Source of the DNA: Thermoleophilaceae bacterium
GTDB taxonomy: Bacteria > Actinomycetota > Thermoleophilia > Solirubrobacterales > Thermoleophilaceae
Direction: 5' to 3'
DNA length: 45,138 nucleotides
NCBI GenBank assembly: GCA_014534235.1
Contig: JACVRW010000009.1
Coordinates: forward strand, 1-45,138
The notes under the pieces are model-generated. The model worked only from the letters and a program-made list of their open reading frames with translations, ran no database searches and was not told the DNA's origin. Of the stretch, positions 19,740 through 27,203 are shown in pieces (the stretch's first letter is position 1; each line of letters opens with the position of its first letter). A program made the translations under genes and the position numbers.

Positions 19740-20878
19740 GACGCTCCGCCGCCCCGGGCGGGTGATCCCCTCGATCGAGTCGACGCAGCTCTCGCTCGTC
19801 GCGAAGGAACCGCTCGGCGTGTGGGGGTGCATCGTCCCCTGGAACTACCCGCTCCTGCTCCTGGCCTGGAAGGTGGCGCCAGCGCTCGCCGCGGGCAACG
19901 CCGTGGTGGCGAAGCCGTCCGAGCTGACCCCGGCCTCGACGCTCATGCTGGCCGACTGCTTCGCCCACCTCCTCGGGGCGCCGTCAACGTGGTGGCCGGC
20001 GGCGGTGACGTGGGCGCCGCGATCGTCGCGGACGAGCGAATCGACGGCGTCGCCTTCACGGGCTCCGTGTCCACCGGCAAGATGGTCGCAGCGGCGTGCG
20101 CCGAGCGGGTGGCGCGCATGAACCTCGAGATGGGCGGCACCCGTTCATCGTGTGCGCGGACGTGGCCGCCGACATTGAGGTCGCCGCGAGGGGCGGGGCC
20201 TGGGCAGCCTACCTGAACGCGGGGCAGGTGTGCACCTCGGCGGAGCGCTTCTACGTCGCGCGGGAGGTCTACGACGACTTCCTCGAACGCGTTCGTCTCA
20301 CACGCGCGAGCTACGCGTCGGCGACCCGCTCGATCCGGCGACCGACGTCGGCCCCATGGTGTCCGCGAGCCAGCGCGCCAACGTCCAGACGCAGGTCGAG
20401 AGCGCGGTCGCGGCCGGGGCCGAGCTCGTCGTGGGGGGCGACCGCGCCGGGTACCGTCGCGGGCACTACTTCGCCCCCGCCGTGGTCACGGGCGCCCCGC
20501 CCGAGACCGACCTCCTCCGCGAGGAGACCTTCGGCCCCGTGGCGCCGATCGTGCCGGTAGCCTCGCTTGATGAGGCGATCGAGCTCGCAAACTCCACCCG
20601 ATTTGGACTCGGCGCCAACGTGTACCGCGCGACCTCGAGACCGCCGTTCGCTGCCTGCGCGAGGTCCGCGCGGGACCGTCTGGATCAACGACCCGCTCAC
20701 CGACAATGACGCCGGGCCGTTCGGCGGCTTCAAGCAGTCCGGGCTGGGCCGAGAGCTCGGTCAGGAGGGCTTGGAGGCATTTCAGGAGACGAAGCACGTG
20801 CACATCGAGACGAAGATCGCGCCAAAGGAGTGGTGGTACCCGTACGGCGGCGGCGGACCGTCGCCGCATGGGGCATGA
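19740..20878 (+). pseudogene. Aldehyde dehydrogenase pseudogene
   Basis: NAD(P)-dependent aldehyde dehydrogenase sequence is readable across all three plus-strand frames. In order they read [20 protein letters not shown] (to about 19980), [18 protein letters not shown] (to about 20145), GAWAAYLNAGQVCTSAERFY with the catalytic Cys (to about 20300), RVGDPLDPATDVGPMVSAS through LLREETFGPVAPIV (to about 20630), RDLETAVRCLREVRAG (to about 20670) and TVWINDPLTDNDAGPFGGFK to the TGA at 20876. The catalytic Glu is in NLEMGG. At least five frameshifts and the loss of the first 100 or so residues make this a clear pseudogene. Its last segment resembles gamma-aminobutyraldehyde/betaine-type dehydrogenases, but the substrate cannot be fixed. 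Positions 20879-21072 beyond it hold nothing I recognise. Confidence 0.92.
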
Positions 20879-21072
20879 CCGATTGCCCGCGGCAGTCGCC
20901 GCAGCAGGCGGGCGTGGTGCCGCTTGTCAGCAGGGCAACGTCGCGGTGAGCGACCTCTCGGCGGCCGGAGCCCCGAGCCAACGCCGGCGCGTCCCCGACG
21001 CCGGATTTGCGATTCCACCGCGCGGCTCCGATGTCGCACGGTCGCCATCCCGTCTGGCTCGCTCACTCCCGC

Positions 21073-21156
21073 AGCCATCGACCGTCATCCGGCTCGGTGC
21101 ACTGCACTCCCGGGAGCCATCGACCGTGATCGTGCTCGGCGTGCTCCGCCCCGCGC
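21073..21156. repeat. Imperfect 42-bp direct repeat, two copies
   Basis: Unit 1 (21073-21114) and unit 2 (21115-21156) both begin AGCCATCGACCGT and share ATC and GCTCGG further on, then diverge. They abut each other exactly and end just before the holA stop. This lies in the roughly 280-base gap between the aldehyde dehydrogenase pseudogene and holA, which otherwise appears empty. Confidence 0.6.
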
Positions 21157-21158
21157 TC

Positions 21159-22121
21159 TCAGCCGACGGCCCGTGCCAGGGCGAGTGAGAACGCCGTGTC
21201 CTCGTCGAGCTGTACGTCGCCGCCGCCCCGCAACTCGGTCTCCAGATCCGCGAAGACGCAGAGCGCCCGCTCGAGGGTCGCCACGTCGGTCTTCTTTGCT
21301 CGCGCAACCGTTCTCTTCGCGAGCCATGGAGGAGCCTTCAGCGCTTCCCTCACCTTCTGCTCCGGCATTCCGGCGTCGAGCATCGCGGCGGCGCGGTGAA
21401 CCTCGCGAAGGCGGCGAACGATGGGGAATATGAGACGTCCCGGCCGCTCGCCGTGGGCCTCGAGCTCCTCGGCGAGCGCGAGCGTGTCGCTCAGGTTCCC
21501 GGCAATAAGTGCGTCCGCCAGGTCGTAGGCCTGCGGCGCCGCGTCCCCCGCGACGAATCGCTCGACGTCCGCGGCCGTGACGTTCTCGGACGGGTGAAGC
21601 GCAAGCACGAGCTTCTCGAGCTCGCGGCTCAGCCGCCCGGGGCTCGTCCCGGCTCGGGCGACGAGCTCCTTGGCCGCCTCGCTGCTCAGTTGCAGGCCGA
21701 GCTCGCGGCCGCGCTCGACGCACCACTTCGGCAGCTCCCAGGGCTTTGGCGCCGTGTACTCGCGGACCTCGCCGCCGGCCTTTTCGACCGCCTTGCAGAG
21801 CGCCGCCGGCACCTTGCCGCGGGCGACGAGCACCAGCACCGTGTCCGGTGGCAGGGCGGCCAACGCGCTCTCGAGCGGCGCCAGCGCGGCCGGTTTCCAG
21901 GCCTCGACGTGGTCCACCAGCAGGTATCGGGTGCCAGGGTCGAAGCTAAGGGCGGCAAGTGCGGCGGCGACCTCGGGTGGCTCGCTCGAGCCGGCGTCGA
22001 ACGTCTCCAGTCCGCCCGGTCCACGCTCCTCCTCCGCCCGCCGGCGGACACGAGCGCGCCACGAGTCGATCTTGGCGTCGTCGTCGCCGGAGACGAGGTA
22101 CGCGCGCCTAAGTTCGGGCAC
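21159..22121 (-). CDS. holA: DNA polymerase III subunit delta
   Basis: HolA is the clamp-loader subunit that opens the beta sliding clamp. The 320-residue length fits. The N-terminal AAA-like domain starts RRAYLVSGDDDAKIDSWRAR and includes YLLVDHVEAWKPAAL. The middle contains LVARAGTSPGRLSRELEKLV, typical of delta, and the C-terminal collar domain includes YDLADALIAGNLSDTLALAE and LIFPIVRRLREVHRAA. GTG 22121 is the start. Its place after comEC is a conserved synteny. Confidence 0.92.
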   Translation of the reverse strand: MPELRRAYLVSGDDDAKIDSWRARVRRRAEEERGPGGLETFDAGSSEPPEVAAALAALSFDPGTRYLLVDHVEAWKPAALAPLESALAALPPDTVLVLVARGKVPAALCKAVEKAGGEVREYTAPKPWELPKWCVERGRELGLQLSSEAAKELVARAGTSPGRLSRELEKLVLALHPSENVTAADVERFVAGDAAPQAYDLADALIAGNLSDTLALAEELEAHGERPGRLIFPIVRRLREVHRAAAMLDAGMPEQKVREALKAPPWLAKRTVARAKKTDVATLERALCVFADLETELRGGGDVQLDEDTAFSLALARAVG

Positions 22122-22152
22122 GATCGGAGTCTATGAGCGCCGCCCGGACGTC

Positions 22153-22227
22153 TCATCGCTCGGTCGAAATCGTCGTGTCCCACGCTCGAGCCGGCGGATC
22201 GCGCGGCGCCGTCGCGGCCGAACGTTT
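22153..22227. repeat. Diverged tandem copy of the comEC 3' end
   Basis: Read on the minus strand, this 75-base stretch resembles the last 75 bases of comEC. TTTCGACCGAGCGATGA here aligns with TCTCGACCGAGCGGTGA at the comEC stop (15 of 17). GGCCGCGACGGCGCCG aligns with GACCGCGACGGCACCG (14 of 16), at almost the same offset (52 and 51 bases). The middle has diverged and carries an indel, so it codes for nothing now. Confidence 0.55.
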
Positions 22228-24945
22228 TCACCGCTCGGTCGAGACCGCCGCGCCCCCGTCTTCGACGGTGAGCGTCACGGTGCCGTCGCGGTCGGTGCGG
22301 TAAGTGCGTACGCCGGCTTGCTCGAGCGCCGCCAGCGTGGACGCGGTCGGGTGGCCGTAGGTGTTAGGACCCACCCCGATGGCGGCGAACTCGGGGCGGA
22401 CGCGCTCGAGGACCTCCCGCAGTCCGGGGTCGGCGCTGCCGTGGTGGGGCACTTTCATCGCGTCCACGTCCGGAAGATCGAGCGGAAGCAGCGTGTCGCT
22501 TTCGGCGTCGGCCGAGAGCAGGACGTCGAGGCCGCCCGCGCGGACCACGGCCACCACCGCCCGCGGGTTCGGGTCGTCTGGCGGCGGACCGGGCGGACGC
22601 GGCGGCGGCGACAAGACCGCGATCGTGACGCTCCCGGCCCGAACCGTCATTGGCGCCACGGCTCGTACTCGGCGCACGCCCCGGCGGGCCGCCGCAGCGA
22701 GCAACGCGCGGAAGCCGGGGTCGCGAGTGCCGTCGCCACCGTCGAGCAGAAGGTCCACCGGATAGCGGGCGAGGACCTCACGCAGGCCGCCGTGGTGGTC
22801 GCGCGAGGCGTGCGTCGCCACTACCAGCGTCAGGCGGCGGACGCCGGCTCTACGCAGAAGCCTCGCCGTACCCGCCTCCGGCGGCCCGCCGTCGACGAGC
22901 ACGGCGGTGCCATCGGGGTGCTGGATGAGGGTCGCGTCCCCCTGGCCGACGTCGAGGAAGCGGACGGTCAGCCTGTCGGGCGGGTCGGGTCCCGAGATGA
23001 CCAGGACCGCGACGAGCGCCAGAGCGGTGACCGCCATGGCGGCGGCGCCAAGCCGCTGTCTGCGCGGCCGGCGGCGCCATGCTGCCGCAAGCTCCTCTGC
23101 GCGTGGCCCGAGCCTCCGTGCTCCGGTCGCGATGCCCGCGGCTACCCCGCCGAGGACCAAATACGCCCCGAGGACAGTCGCAGCTCCTTCAAGGGGCAAG
23201 GCGAGCTGCCCGCCCGGCATGTCCGCGAAGCGTTCCGCGAGGGTCGTCACATAGGCCACCGGGAGGCGCGTCACCGGGCCAAGCAGCTGCGCGATCAGAT
23301 CCGCCGGCGCTAGCACGGCGGCCACCTGTCCGAGGCCGGCTTTGACCATCCCGAGCCACATGACCGGAGCGACTGCGGGGAGCGCGAGGAGGTTCGCCGG
23401 CAGGCCGGCAAGCGGAACCGAGCCGAAGTGGTACGCGAGTAGCGGGGCCGTCGCCAGCGTCGCCGCGATCGTTATGGCGGCGCCGTCGGTAAGGCCACGC
23501 ACAAGCGAGGCGAGCGGCAGAGCCGTCTCACGGCCGGAGAGCGGGGCCGGCGGGGCCCGCTCAACCCCGGCGGGCGCGACCGACGAGCGTGCCGCGGGGA
23601 TAACGCCCGCGCGGGAGATCCTTGCCGCGTCGGCCACACGGGCGAGGTAGCGCTGGAGTGGAGCGCCCACCGTGAGGATGCCCGCGACGGCGGCGAAGGA
23701 CAGCTGCCAGCCGGGGTCACCGATCACGCGCGGGTTGAGGGCGAGCGTGGCCGCCGCGGCGAGTAGGAGCGCGTACCAGCGCGATGCCGGCCGTGAGAGC
23801 GTCATCGCTGCGATTCCCGCGGCGCCCATGACGCCCGCGCGCTGGAGCGACGGTCCGGCTCCGGCGAGCGGCACGTAGAGCGCTATAAGGCACACGAGCG
23901 AGATCCCTCTACCCCGGGGACCGAGCCCCGCGGCCGCGAGCAGCGGCAAGGCGAGCGCGGCGAGGAGCATCACGTTCTGCCCGCTCACGGCCAGCAGATG
24001 TGCCAGCCCCGAATCGCGGAAGTCCTCGCGGACGGCCGCCGAGACGCGCTCGTCCTGGCCGAGGACCATGCCGCGGATGAGCTCGCCCTCGCGGTCCGGC
24101 ATCCCGGCGATGACCGCGCGCTCCGCCCGCCGTCGCATGCGGTCGAGCAGCCCGTCGACCCCCGATCGCCGGCGCCCGGTCGCGCGGACGTTGTCCAGAA
24201 GCAGCTCGCCGGCAATGCCCCGGCGGCGGAGGTAGGCGGCGAAGTCGAAGGAGTCCCCGGTCGGACCGGCCGGGGAGCGCGCGGTGAAGGGGCCCGTCGT
24301 AGGACCGGGGCCCCCGGCGCCACTCGGGTATCGGGCGGATTCGCCTAGACCAGCGGACGCGTTCGAGCCGGGCTCGGCGGCGGCGGTGTCTTCGTGGGGG
24401 TCGTCGGCTGCGCGCAGCCTGCCGCTCACCGCTATCTCCGAACCGATGTCGAGTCGCGGCGGCAGCCTGTACCACGCTGGAATTCGCAGCAGAAGCCGAG
24501 CTCCGCCCAGCTTGCCGTCCACGACCCGGATCTCGGCTGTCGCGCCGAACGTGGACGGTCGCGGGCGCGTAAGGAGGTGCGCGCGCAGGGTGACGTGCTC
24601 TCCGGCGCGCACGGTCGCCGCCGGTGCGTCGATGGCCGCGACCCGCGCGTGGCCTAGGACGGAGCCGGCGAGCACAAGCGCCGCGCCTGCCGCACCGACC
24701 GCAGGGGCCCGCAGTGCTGCGAAGCCGGTGGCCGTGATCGCCGCCACCGCGAGCGTCGCGGCGAGCTCCGCCGTCGCCAGTGCCAGACCAGCGGCCGAGC
24801 AAGCGACCGCCACGTGCCAGGGGCGACGGGCCGGGAGGGCCACGGCCTCCGCAAGACGGGCGGACCTGCCGACGCCCGGCGGCGATCCGGGGCGCCCGCT
24901 CGAGCCGCCGACCCGGGGCGGCTCCAAGCGCGCCGGCGGGCTCAC
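22228..24945 (-). CDS. comEC: ComEC/Rec2 DNA-uptake channel protein
   Basis: ComEC is the inner-membrane channel that passes single-stranded DNA into the cell during transformation. The 905-residue protein has an N-terminal membrane region with a DUF4131-type OB domain (about 40-200), the Competence domain (GLAHLLAVSGQNVMLLAALA, many membrane segments, about 300-600) and a C-terminal metallo-beta-lactamase domain (LDVGQGDATLIQHPDGTAVL, VVATHASRDHHGGLREVLAR, VDAMKVPHHGSADPGLREVL). The metal motif reads HxSxDHH rather than HxHxDH, a change also met in other ComECs. GTG 24945 overlaps comEA (GTGA). A proline- and glycine-rich insertion lies near residues 185-220. Confidence 0.94.
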   Translation of the reverse strand: MSPPARLEPPRVGGSSGRPGSPPGVGRSARLAEAVALPARRPWHVAVACSAAGLALATAELAATLAVAAITATGFAALRAPAVGAAGAALVLAGSVLGHARVAAIDAPAATVRAGEHVTLRAHLLTRPRPSTFGATAEIRVVDGKLGGARLLLRIPAWYRLPPRLDIGSEIAVSGRLRAADDPHEDTAAAEPGSNASAGLGESARYPSGAGGPGPTTGPFTARSPAGPTGDSFDFAAYLRRRGIAGELLLDNVRATGRRRSGVDGLLDRMRRRAERAVIAGMPDREGELIRGMVLGQDERVSAAVREDFRDSGLAHLLAVSGQNVMLLAALALPLLAAAGLGPRGRGISLVCLIALYVPLAGAGPSLQRAGVMGAAGIAAMTLSRPASRWYALLLAAAATLALNPRVIGDPGWQLSFAAVAGILTVGAPLQRYLARVADAARISRAGVIPAARSSVAPAGVERAPPAPLSGRETALPLASLVRGLTDGAAITIAATLATAPLLAYHFGSVPLAGLPANLLALPAVAPVMWLGMVKAGLGQVAAVLAPADLIAQLLGPVTRLPVAYVTTLAERFADMPGGQLALPLEGAATVLGAYLVLGGVAAGIATGARRLGPRAEELAAAWRRRPRRQRLGAAAMAVTALALVAVLVISGPDPPDRLTVRFLDVGQGDATLIQHPDGTAVLVDGGPPEAGTARLLRRAGVRRLTLVVATHASRDHHGGLREVLARYPVDLLLDGGDGTRDPGFRALLAAAARRGVRRVRAVAPMTVRAGSVTIAVLSPPPRPPGPPPDDPNPRAVVAVVRAGGLDVLLSADAESDTLLPLDLPDVDAMKVPHHGSADPGLREVLERVRPEFAAIGVGPNTYGHPTASTLAALEQAGVRTYRTDRDGTVTLTVEDGGAAVSTER

Positions 24946-25592
24946 GGCTGGAGCGCTTCTCGCAGCGACTCGAAGCGCTTCTCACCGATTCCCTCGACTT
25001 CGCGAAGCTCGTCGAGCGAGCGGAACCCACCGTGCGCGTCGCGGTACTCGATGATCCGCTCGGCGAGCGTCTCGCCGATGCCGTCGAGCTCCTCGAGCTG
25101 TCCGCGCGTTGCGGTCGCGAGGCTTGGCTTCACCCCTGGGAGCGCTCCGCCCGCCGCCGTCTCACCGCCGGCCGCCGCCGGCGCGGCGACCCCCGGCCCA
25201 GGGACTACGACCTGCTGGCCATCCTGGACGCGGGCGGCGAGGTTGACGAGCGTCAGGTCGGCCTTTGGCACGGGACCTCCGGCCCGAGCGACCGCTGCGG
25301 CCACTCGCGATCCCGCGGGGACCCGGAACAGTCCCGGCCGACGCACCGCGCCGGCGACGTGGACATAGACGCCCTCCCCGGCGGCGCGGGAGCGACCGGC
25401 CGCCGCGCTCCCCGACCCCGCGCCCGCATCTCCGACTCCGATCCCCGCGCCATTCGCCGACCGGGGGCCGTCCAGCCTGACGGATGGGGACGCCGCGTCG
25501 TCGCCACCACCAAGCAGACGCAGCACGGCGATCGTCGCCAGCACTGCGGCGACCACCCACGCAACGACGGTTCCACGCGAACGCTCGGACAC
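24942..25592 (-). CDS. comEA: ComEA DNA receptor
   Basis: ComEA binds incoming double-stranded DNA at the outer face of the membrane. The 216-residue protein has one N-terminal membrane segment (about 10-27), a disordered Gly/Ala/Ser linker, an SLBB domain (VYVHVAGAVRRPGLFRVPAG, then VNLAARVQDGQQVVVPGPG) and a C-terminal helix-hairpin-helix pair (TATRGQLEELDGIGETLAER, then FRSLDELREVEGIGEKRFES). It is coupled to comEC. A perfect inverted repeat lies 22 bases before its start and may regulate it. Confidence 0.95.
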   Translation of the reverse strand: MSERSRGTVVAWVVAAVLATIAVLRLLGGGDDAASPSVRLDGPRSANGAGIGVGDAGAGSGSAAAGRSRAAGEGVYVHVAGAVRRPGLFRVPAGSRVAAAVARAGGPVPKADLTLVNLAARVQDGQQVVVPGPGVAAPAAAGGETAAGGALPGVKPSLATATRGQLEELDGIGETLAERIIEYRDAHGGFRSLDELREVEGIGEKRFESLREALQP

Positions 25593-25614
25593 GAGGCGAC
25601 GGTACGGGGAGGCG

Positions 25615-25641
25615 TGTTACGCGTGGGTTCGGTGCGTAACA
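25615..25641. promoter_or_regulatory. Perfect 8-bp inverted repeat between divergent genes
   Basis: TGTTACGC (25615-25622) and GCGTAACA (25634-25641) are separated by 11 bases. Their centres lie about two helical turns apart, as for a dimeric repressor. The site falls between comEA (start 25592, minus) and the small plus-strand ORF at 25661 and includes the beginning of the AGGAGGG ribosome site. It is a candidate operator; the regulator is unknown. Confidence 0.45.
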
Positions 25642-25660
25642 GGAGGGATACGATCGGGAC

Positions 25661-25882
25661 GTGGAACGCTTCACCGCAGTCCTCGGCGGTGATGACGGCG
25701 ACGCGCCCGTGGTGGAGGTGCCGTTCGACGTCATGCAGCGGTACGGAAGGGCCCGGGCCCCCGTCCGGGGAACCGTCAACGGCGCCGACTTCCGGACGAC
25801 CGATGCGAAGCGTGACGACACCAGGGCGCGCCGGGGGGAGAAGGCCCTCGTCATGGTGCGGGACGGGGTGCGCCGCCCTTGA
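25661..25882 (+). CDS. Small DUF1905-like protein, probably truncated
   Basis: A GTG at 25661 opens 73 codons, with AGGAGGG about 14 bases upstream. Residues 2-45 (ERFTAVLGGDDGDAPVVEVP, then FDVMQRYGRARAPVRGTVNG and ADFRTT) fit the DUF1905 beta-barrel beginning: F-x-A-x-L, VPFDV, VxGTVNG, FRT. The expected second half (glycine-rich turn, then an R..G..GD.V ending) is not recognisable; instead the sequence turns Arg/Asp-rich and stops. It may be a worn-out gene or a divergent short member. DUF1905 has no established function. Confidence 0.5.
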   Translation: MERFTAVLGGDDGDAPVVEVPFDVMQRYGRARAPVRGTVNGADFRTTDAKRDDTRARRGEKALVMVRDGVRRP

Positions 25883-25912
25883 GGGCGCTCGTTCAGCCGG
25901 CCCGCAACGGGG

Positions 25913-26188
25913 CTAACGCACCTCGAAGCCGGACAGCCCTTCGGGCGGCTCGTCGCTCGTCTCCACGCCGCTCACCTCCGCCCCGCGCGGCCCGCGCTCG
26001 CTGAAGCTGACCATCTCGGCGACCGCCTCGCGATCGCCCTCAAAGACCGCCTCGACCGCCCCGTCGGGGCGGTTGCGGACCCAGCCGGCCACCCCGCGGC
26101 GCCGCGCCTCCCGGCGGGTCGAGTCCCGGAAGAACACTCCCTGGACGTGGCCATGAACGACCACCCGCCGCCGGACCGGCTCGCTCAT
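25913..26188 (-). CDS. acyP: Acylphosphatase
   Basis: It hydrolyses acyl phosphates such as carbamoyl or acetyl phosphate. The 91-residue length is standard. The catalytic Arg lies in HGHVQGVFFRDSTRREA and the Asn in GWVRNRPDGAVEAVFEG, with the C-terminal EPPEGLSGFEVR ending. ATG 26188 gives the normal start (MSEPVRRRVVVHG). It is divergent from the guanidino-hydrolase gene with 130 bases between, where I see no clear promoter. Confidence 0.94.
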   Translation of the reverse strand: MSEPVRRRVVVHGHVQGVFFRDSTRREARRRGVAGWVRNRPDGAVEAVFEGDREAVAEMVSFSERGPRGAEVSGVETSDEPPEGLSGFEVR

Positions 26189-26318
26189 TGCAGGCGTCCG
26201 CGACCCGGCCCCGCGCCCGCGGCACGCCGGGCGAACCGCCGCCACGCGGACAACCGCGACGCCCACTGGCAGACTCCCCTAACGGTCAGGACGCTTGCAA
26301 GGAGGGGTGATTCGGACG

Positions 26319-27203
26319 ATGGAGGCAACACGCGCGGAACCGGCTTGGGGAGTGGATTCTGAGTATGGCCGCCTTCTCGACGTGCTGCTCTGCGCCCCTG
26401 ACCACTTTCACTGGCTCCCGGCCAGCGCGATCGCCCGCGCGACCCTCGACAGGGGCCTCGTCTTCAGCCCCGACGACGCCAGGTCGCAGCACGCCGAGAT
26501 GGTTGCGATCTATGAGGAGGCCGGCGTCCGCGTGCATCTCCTCGAGCCGGACCCGGCCCTCCCCTACCAGGTCTTCGCCCGCGACTCGAGCATCAACGTC
26601 CCGGGCGGGCCCATTGTTACGCAGTGCGCTCAGTGGTGGCGACGCGGCGAGTACGCCCCGGTCATCCGCTTCTACCAAGAGCGGGGCGTTCCCATAAAGG
26701 AGATGGTCACGGCCGGCTCCTTCGAGGGCGGGGACTTCATGATCGTCGACCCGGGGGTCGCCGCGATCGGCACCGGCGAGGAGCGCACGCAGGAGAAGGC
26801 GGCGCGCCAGGTCGCCGGCTGGCTTGAAGCCGAGGGCTGGGAGGTCCGAGTTGAGCGGATCCCCGCGCACTTCCTCCACATCGACGTGCTGGCCGCCATT
26901 CTCGGCGAGAAGCTCGCCGCGGTGTGCGTCGAGCAGGTGGGGACGGGCTTTGTGCGCTGGCTCGAGGAGAAGGGCGTCGAGATAGTGCCCGTGACGCTCG
27001 AGGCGGCGCTGAGGCTCGGGGTAAACGGCGTCTGCCTGGGCGGCGACCGCGTGCTCTCGAGCGCGGAGTCGATGGACCTCAACGCGCGTCTGCGGGCGCT
27101 CGGCCTGACGGTCTATGACCCGGAGCTCTCGGCGTTCACGCTCGGCGGCGGCGGCGCGCACTGCCTCATGCAGGCGATCCGGCGCGAGCGCGTCGCGCCG
27201 TGA
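26319..27203 (+). CDS. Amidinotransferase/arginine deiminase-fold guanidino hydrolase (DDAH-like)
   Basis: This 294-residue protein belongs to the pentein superfamily (arginine deiminase, dimethylarginine dimethylaminohydrolase, amidinotransferase). The catalytic parts are visible: the acidic pair in TAGSFEGGDFMIV, the His in IPAHFLHIDVLAA, and the nucleophilic Cys in LGGGGAHCLMQAI near the C-terminus. It also has the N-terminal YQVFARDSSINVPGGPIV that lines the guanidine pocket in this family. Hydrolysis of a guanidino group to a ureido group is expected; the substrate is not known. ATG 26319 is chosen after AAGGAGG at 26299, a rather long spacing of 13 bases, so GTG 26307 or TTG 26295 remain possible. 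It overlaps the next gene by 4 bases (GTGA). Confidence 0.86.
   Translation: MEATRAEPAWGVDSEYGRLLDVLLCAPDHFHWLPASAIARATLDRGLVFSPDDARSQHAEMVAIYEEAGVRVHLLEPDPALPYQVFARDSSINVPGGPIVTQCAQWWRRGEYAPVIRFYQERGVPIKEMVTAGSFEGGDFMIVDPGVAAIGTGEERTQEKAARQVAGWLEAEGWEVRVERIPAHFLHIDVLAAILGEKLAAVCVEQVGTGFVRWLEEKGVEIVPVTLEAALRLGVNGVCLGGDRVLSSAESMDLNARLRALGLTVYDPELSAFTLGGGGAHCLMQAIRRERVAP

Noticed and set aside
19180-21200. Horizontal island or insertion sequence around the pseudogene
   Set aside because: No transposase, terminal inverted repeats or target duplications; base composition matches the neighbours.
21670-23313. 547-codon plus-strand ORF over holA and comEC
   Set aside because: Shadow frame; the minus strand carries ComEC metallo-beta-lactamase and HolA motifs.
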